From assembly GCA_040757295.1 (NCBI GenBank), contig JBFLXH010000004.1, positions 1 through 64,000 on the forward strand: a stretch of DNA of 64,000 nt, given 5' to 3'. This DNA is from JAGXSE01 sp040757295. GTDB taxonomy: Bacteria; Bacillota; PH28-bin88. Every line of letters begins with the position of its first letter. Position 1 is the first letter of the stretch. Under the pieces are notes generated by a model. It saw only the letters and a list, made by a program, of their open reading frames with translations, ran no database searches and had not been told where the DNA came from. A program made the position numbers and the translations under genes. Shown here piece by piece: positions 60,299 to 64,000 of the stretch.

Positions 60299-61639
60299 TC
60301 ACTTCTCCTTCAGACCTTTTTTTTCCAACCGGTTTTCCAGAATGAACTGCTCTAAAACTTTCAGGGAACGCCAGGCCATGGCCTTGCCCCGTTCCTTTTT
60401 GCCCCGTACCGATCTGTCAAGGGGCGGGAATAACCCGAAATTAACATTCATGGGTTGAAAACCAGCCGCTACAGCGCCGGCAGTTATATAGTTGCATAAT
60501 GCCCCGTGGGCGGTGGATGGTGGAAACACCAGAGGCTCTTGTCCTTTAAAAAGCCTTGCGGCATTGATACCTGCTATTAAACCGGTTGCGGCTGATTCCA
60601 AATACCCCTCTACACCTGTGATCTGGCCAGCAAAAAGTAAGTTTTTATTCCAACGTGCCTGCATAGTCGGTCTTAGTAACTGGGGGCTGTTGATAAAGGT
60701 GTTGCGATGCATAACCCCAAACCTGACAAACTCTGCATCCTTTAAACCCGGTATCATCTTGAAAATTCTCACTTGTTCATTCCATTTGAGATTAGTCTGA
60801 AAGCCCACCAAGTTAAAAAGTGTTCCTTCCTTATTGTCTCGCCTGAGTTGGACAACTGCATAGGGTTGTTTGCCTGTCCGAGGGTCAATTAATCCTACCG
60901 GTTTCATGGGACCAAACAACAAGGTCTGGTATCCCCTTACGGCTAATACTTCTACGGGCAAACAGCCTTCAAAATTCACTTCTTTTTCAAAACAATGAAG
61001 CGGGAAACGCTCGGCTTTAACCAGTTCAGTATAAAAAGAGCGGTACTCTTCTTCGTTCATGGGGCAGTTAATGTAGTCATTTTCCCCTTTGCCATATCTG
61101 GAAGCCCAAAAAGCCTTTGAAAAATCTATTGTTTCACCAAGGACTATCGGAGAAGCAGCATCATAAAAATAAAAATACTCGCAGCCTGTTATTTCCATTA
61201 TGGTGTCGGAAAAGCCCTGGGAGGTTAAAGGCCCAGTTGCAATGATAGCTAGACCGGTATTTGGCAATTGGGTTATTTCTTTCCGGACCAGGGTTATCAT
61301 GGGATGCGCAACAATCCTGCTGGTTACCTCCTGGGAAAAAGCAAGCCTGTCAACTGCCAGCGCTCCGCCGGCCGGGATCCTATGTTGATAAGCGCAATGG
61401 ATAATTATGGATTTCAGCCTATTCATTTCTTCTTTTAATAATCCGACGGCATTTTCGAGGCTTTCAGCTCGTAATGAGTTACTGCAAACCAATTCAGCCA
61501 AAAGGTCGGTATGGTGAGCCGGACTGTTTTTAACTGGTCTCATTTCATAAAGCATAACAGGGATGTTATTTTGGGCAATTTGCCAGGCAGCCTCGGCGCC
61601 TGCTAATCCGCCCCCGATTACCGTAATCATTTCCGGCAA
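60299..61639 (-). CDS. trmFO: Methylenetetrahydrofolate-tRNA U54 methyltransferase TrmFO
   Basis: Flavoenzyme that forms ribothymidine at tRNA position 54 with a folate carbon. The 446-residue protein has the FAD motif VIGGGLAGAEAAW near residue 6, ELVCSNSLRAESLENAVGLLKEEM, and FAGQITGVEGYLESAATGLIAG. The start appears to be TTG at 61639, with GGAAGGTGG about 12 bases upstream; an ATG three codons later is possible. It lies between topA and xerC as in Bacillus (gid). Confidence 0.95.
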   Translation of the reverse strand: MPEMITVIGGGLAGAEAAWQIAQNNIPVMLYEMRPVKNSPAHHTDLLAELVCSNSLRAESLENAVGLLKEEMNRLKSIIIHCAYQHRIPAGGALAVDRLAFSQEVTSRIVAHPMITLVRKEITQLPNTGLAIIATGPLTSQGFSDTIMEITGCEYFYFYDAASPIVLGETIDFSKAFWASRYGKGENDYINCPMNEEEYRSFYTELVKAERFPLHCFEKEVNFEGCLPVEVLAVRGYQTLLFGPMKPVGLIDPRTGKQPYAVVQLRRDNKEGTLFNLVGFQTNLKWNEQVRIFKMIPGLKDAEFVRFGVMHRNTFINSPQLLRPTMQARWNKNLLFAGQITGVEGYLESAATGLIAGINAARLFKGQEPLVFPPSTAHGALCNYITAGAVAAGFQPMNVNFGLFPPLDRSVRGKKERGKAMAWRSLKVLEQFILENRLEKKGLKEK

Positions 61640-61669
61640 GGTTCCAGAACCACCTTCCTTTTTCGGAGG

Positions 61670-63766
61670 TTATTGCTTATTTCCAACTGTCTCGTCCAAA
61701 CGAAAACCACAATCTGGCCCAGGACAGACCACCTGAATGCCTTGTTTAGTGTTTTTTTCCACCATTTTTTGTGCGCAGTGAGGACATTCGTGAGCAGTGG
61801 GTTTGTGCCAGGAGATATATTCACAATCTGGAAAACCGATGCAGCCAAAAAACTTCCTGCCTTTTTTGGTTCTTCGGATAATAACCGCAGAATTGCATAA
61901 AGGACAGCTTATCCCAATATCCTCCAACAATGCCTTGGTATTTCGACACTCGGGAAAACCGGGACAAGCTAAAAACTTGCCGAACCGTCCCATCTTAATA
62001 ACCATATTTCTACCACATTTTTCGCATACCTCATCACTTACTTCTTCAGCCAATTGAACCTGTTCTATTTCCTTGTCAGCTATTACAAGCATCTTTTTAA
62101 ACGACTTGTAGAAATCACTAACCACCTTTTTCCAGTCAACCTCCCCTTCTTCAACCGCATCAAGCATTTGCTCCATGCTGGCAGTGAACTCTACATCAAC
62201 TATTTCCGAAAAGTATTCGGAAAGCAGATCAACCACAATAATACCTAACTCGGTAGGCAAAAACTGCTTTTGTTCACGTACCACATAACCCCGGCTAAGA
62301 ATTGTTTCAATAATGGGAGCATAGGTGCTCGGTCGCCCTATCCCCTTTTCCTCCAAAGCTTTTATGAGTGAGGCTTCAGAGTAGCGAGAAGGCGGTTGAG
62401 TAAAATGTTGTTTGGGGTGTAAACCTCCTAAGATAAGGGCAGCCCCTTCGGTCAGTTCCGGTATTTGTCCTTGTTCATCCTCACTTGTGGACTCTTCTGC
62501 TTCGTAGACCTGCAAAAAGCCAGGAAACTTTACAACAGAACCGCTTGCCCGGAACAAAAAATCTCCTGCTTTTATTTCTACTGTTGTTGTATCGAGGACA
62601 GCCGAAGCCATCTGGCTGGCAACGAAGCGGGACCAGATTAATCGATAGAGTTTATATTGATCAGGAGTCAGTTTCCCCTTAACCTCATCAGGTGTAAGGA
62701 GAACATAGCTTGGGCGGATAGCCTCATGGGCATCTTGGGCCTGCTTTTTTCCTCCATACTGCCTCGGTTTGGGTGGCAGATAATTCTTGCCATATTTTTC
62801 GGTAATATATTTAAAGGCTTCCTCTTGGGCCTGGGTAGAAATCCTGGTTGAGTCAGTCCTGATATAGGTTATTAGACCAGTAATCCCTTCCTTTTTTCCT
62901 AAGTCAATTCCCTCATATAGCTGTTGGGCAACCATCATGGTTCGCCTGGCGGTGAAGTTTAATTTCCGGTATGCTTCTTGCTGCAAGCTGCTGGTAATAA
63001 AGGGTGCCGCCGGGTTTTTATACTTTTCCCTATTTTTTATCCCAGCCACAACAAAAGACTTGTCCCGCAAAAGGTTTAAAACCCGGTCCATAGCTTCTTT
63101 GCTGGTGATTGAAATCCCTTGTTCCCCTTCTTTTACCAGCTTGGCTTGGAATAGAGAGCCTTTCTTGCCCTGTTTCAAATCTGCGGTTAAGCTCCAGTAT
63201 TCTTCCGGCTCAAAGCGAGATATTTCCTCTTCCCGGTCGGCAATCAGTTTTACCGCCACTGATTGCACGCGGCCCGCACTGAGACCTTTTTTTACCTTGC
63301 GCCAAAGCAGTGGGCTTAAAGAGTAACCAACCAGTCGGTCTAAAATCCTCCTTGCTTGCTGTGCGTTAACCAAATCTAGATTAACTGGTCGAGGTTTCTT
63401 GACTGCTGCAGTGATGGCAGTCTTGGTAATTTCGTTAAACTCGATCCTGCAGGGCTGATTAGTATTAATCTCCAACACCTGCTGCAGATGCCACGCTATG
63501 GCTTCGCCCTCTCGATCGGGGTCAGTTGCCAGCAAGACCTGTTCCGCATTTTTTGCAGCCCCTTTTAGCTCTTTAGCTATGTCCCCTTTTCCCCGAATGG
63601 TGATATATTTCGGTTCAAAGCCAGCTTCAATATCCACCCCGAGCTGGCTTTTTGGCAGGTCCCGCACATGGCCCATAGAGGCCTTAACCATGTATTTTTT
63701 GCCGAGGAACCTTGTAATTGTCTTTGCCTTTGCCGGGGACTCCACGATTACCAGCACTTTTGACAA
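61670..63766 (-). CDS. topA: DNA topoisomerase I
   Basis: Relaxes negative supercoils. The 698-residue type IA enzyme has a TOPRIM domain (LVIVESPAKAKTI; DPDREGE at 82-88), the catalytic Y301 in LITYIRTDSTRIS, and GIGRPSTYAPIIETILSRGYV. Three C-terminal zinc ribbons follow, each with four Cys. I chose the TTG at 63766, with AGAGGG 8 bases upstream and the typical SKVLVIVESPAKA start; a GTG three codons earlier is possible. Confidence 0.97.
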   Translation of the reverse strand: MSKVLVIVESPAKAKTITRFLGKKYMVKASMGHVRDLPKSQLGVDIEAGFEPKYITIRGKGDIAKELKGAAKNAEQVLLATDPDREGEAIAWHLQQVLEINTNQPCRIEFNEITKTAITAAVKKPRPVNLDLVNAQQARRILDRLVGYSLSPLLWRKVKKGLSAGRVQSVAVKLIADREEEISRFEPEEYWSLTADLKQGKKGSLFQAKLVKEGEQGISITSKEAMDRVLNLLRDKSFVVAGIKNREKYKNPAAPFITSSLQQEAYRKLNFTARRTMMVAQQLYEGIDLGKKEGITGLITYIRTDSTRISTQAQEEAFKYITEKYGKNYLPPKPRQYGGKKQAQDAHEAIRPSYVLLTPDEVKGKLTPDQYKLYRLIWSRFVASQMASAVLDTTTVEIKAGDFLFRASGSVVKFPGFLQVYEAEESTSEDEQGQIPELTEGAALILGGLHPKQHFTQPPSRYSEASLIKALEEKGIGRPSTYAPIIETILSRGYVVREQKQFLPTELGIIVVDLLSEYFSEIVDVEFTASMEQMLDAVEEGEVDWKKVVSDFYKSFKKMLVIADKEIEQVQLAEEVSDEVCEKCGRNMVIKMGRFGKFLACPGFPECRNTKALLEDIGISCPLCNSAVIIRRTKKGRKFFGCIGFPDCEYISWHKPTAHECPHCAQKMVEKNTKQGIQVVCPGPDCGFRLDETVGNKQ

Positions 63767-63828
63767 GGAACCCACCCTCTCGAACTACTGTTATATTTGA
63801 GCATTATTTTGAAAGAAGCCAATCCCCT

Positions 63829-64000
63829 CTAATAGCTTTTGACAAAATGCTTTCCAGGCAACTGCCTAATTAAACCCTTTAATTCCAAGTGCAGCAAGAT
63901 GCCCTGGATTACTGAAGCTTGTATAGCAAGGCTTTGGACTAAAAAATCACCGTGAACCGGAGTGGAACCCAAAGCCTCCAAGACTATTTGTTCATCTGGG
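63829..64000 (-). CDS. dprA: DNA processing protein DprA, C-terminal end only
   Basis: The last 56 codons of a gene running in from beyond base 64000 read PDEQIVLEALGSTPVHGDFLVQSLAIQ... LHLELKGLIRQLPGKHFVKSY. This is the winged-helix tail of DprA/Smf, which loads RecA on single-stranded DNA during transformation. The stop is TAG at 63829-63831. Synteny with topA supports the call; the catalytic core is outside the window. Confidence 0.85.
   Translation of the reverse strand, partial: PDEQIVLEALGSTPVHGDFLVQSLAIQASVIQGILLHLELKGLIRQLPGKHFVKSY

Noticed and set aside
1..64000. CRISPR array, tRNA or rRNA genes, prophage or defence system
   Set aside because: No regularly spaced repeats, no cloverleaf-like sequences and no phage or defence proteins were found; the window is dominated by conserved housekeeping genes.

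Overview
This window looks like chromosomal backbone of an anaerobic, endospore-forming, low-to-mid GC Firmicute. It is most likely a Clostridia member of the Peptococcaceae/Desulfotomaculum type, but I cannot name a genus. The grounds are dipicolinate synthase (dpaA/dpaB), YlmC/YmxH and PdaB-like sporulation proteins, codY, hslVU, RNase J, a Firmicutes-type LexA box at recA, and a gene order close to that of the Bacillus subtilis region running from topA to recA. Every gene I can support lies on the minus strand, so transcription runs from base 64000 towards base 1. No tRNA, rRNA or CRISPR array was seen.

In transcription order, 64000-56500 holds the end of dprA, then topA, trmFO, xerC, hslV, hslU and codY. 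At 56450-53040 come rpsB, tsf, pyrH, frr, a small unknown gene and a 2[4Fe-4S] ferredoxin. At 52980-45020 lies an envelope/isoprenoid operon (uppS, cdsA, an AI-2E-type permease, dxr, rseP, ispG) ending in proS. At 44930-36450 is the translation/RNA operon rimP, nusA, ylxR, ylxQ, infB, rbfA, nrnA, truB and ribF plus a small unknown gene. Next come a DUF4258-like gene, rpsO and pnp.

At 33300-25840 the usual pnp-ylxY neighbourhood is interrupted by a metabolic island: a sigma-54 activator, an iron-sulfur flavoprotein, and an etfB-etfA-hbd-crt-thl operon for interconverting acetyl-CoA and crotonyl-CoA. A good -24/-12 promoter sits directly in front of etfB. Conserved order then resumes with a PdaB-like deacetylase, an M16 peptidase, a dUTPase, a small membrane protein and ylmC.

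At 22490-16420 is the lysine/dipicolinate operon: a sigma-A promoter, a lysine riboswitch with terminator, then dapB, dpaA, dpaB, asd, dapG and dapA. A candidate sigma-K promoter lies in front of dpaA. After it come rnjA, tepA-ylzJ, a Na/Pi symporter, ftsK/spoIIIE, selU, rodZ and rimO. Then come a short FtsH-like protease overlapping a single-pass membrane partner, a membrane phosphoesterase, thpR, recA with its SOS box, and recX. The window ends in a 5'-truncated ISAs1-type transposase.

Points most worth a second look are the sigma-54-controlled acyl-CoA island, the apparently split FtsH, the 13-G tract at an ispG that lacks a normal start codon, and the double control (lysine riboswitch plus sporulation promoter) of the dap/dpa operon.
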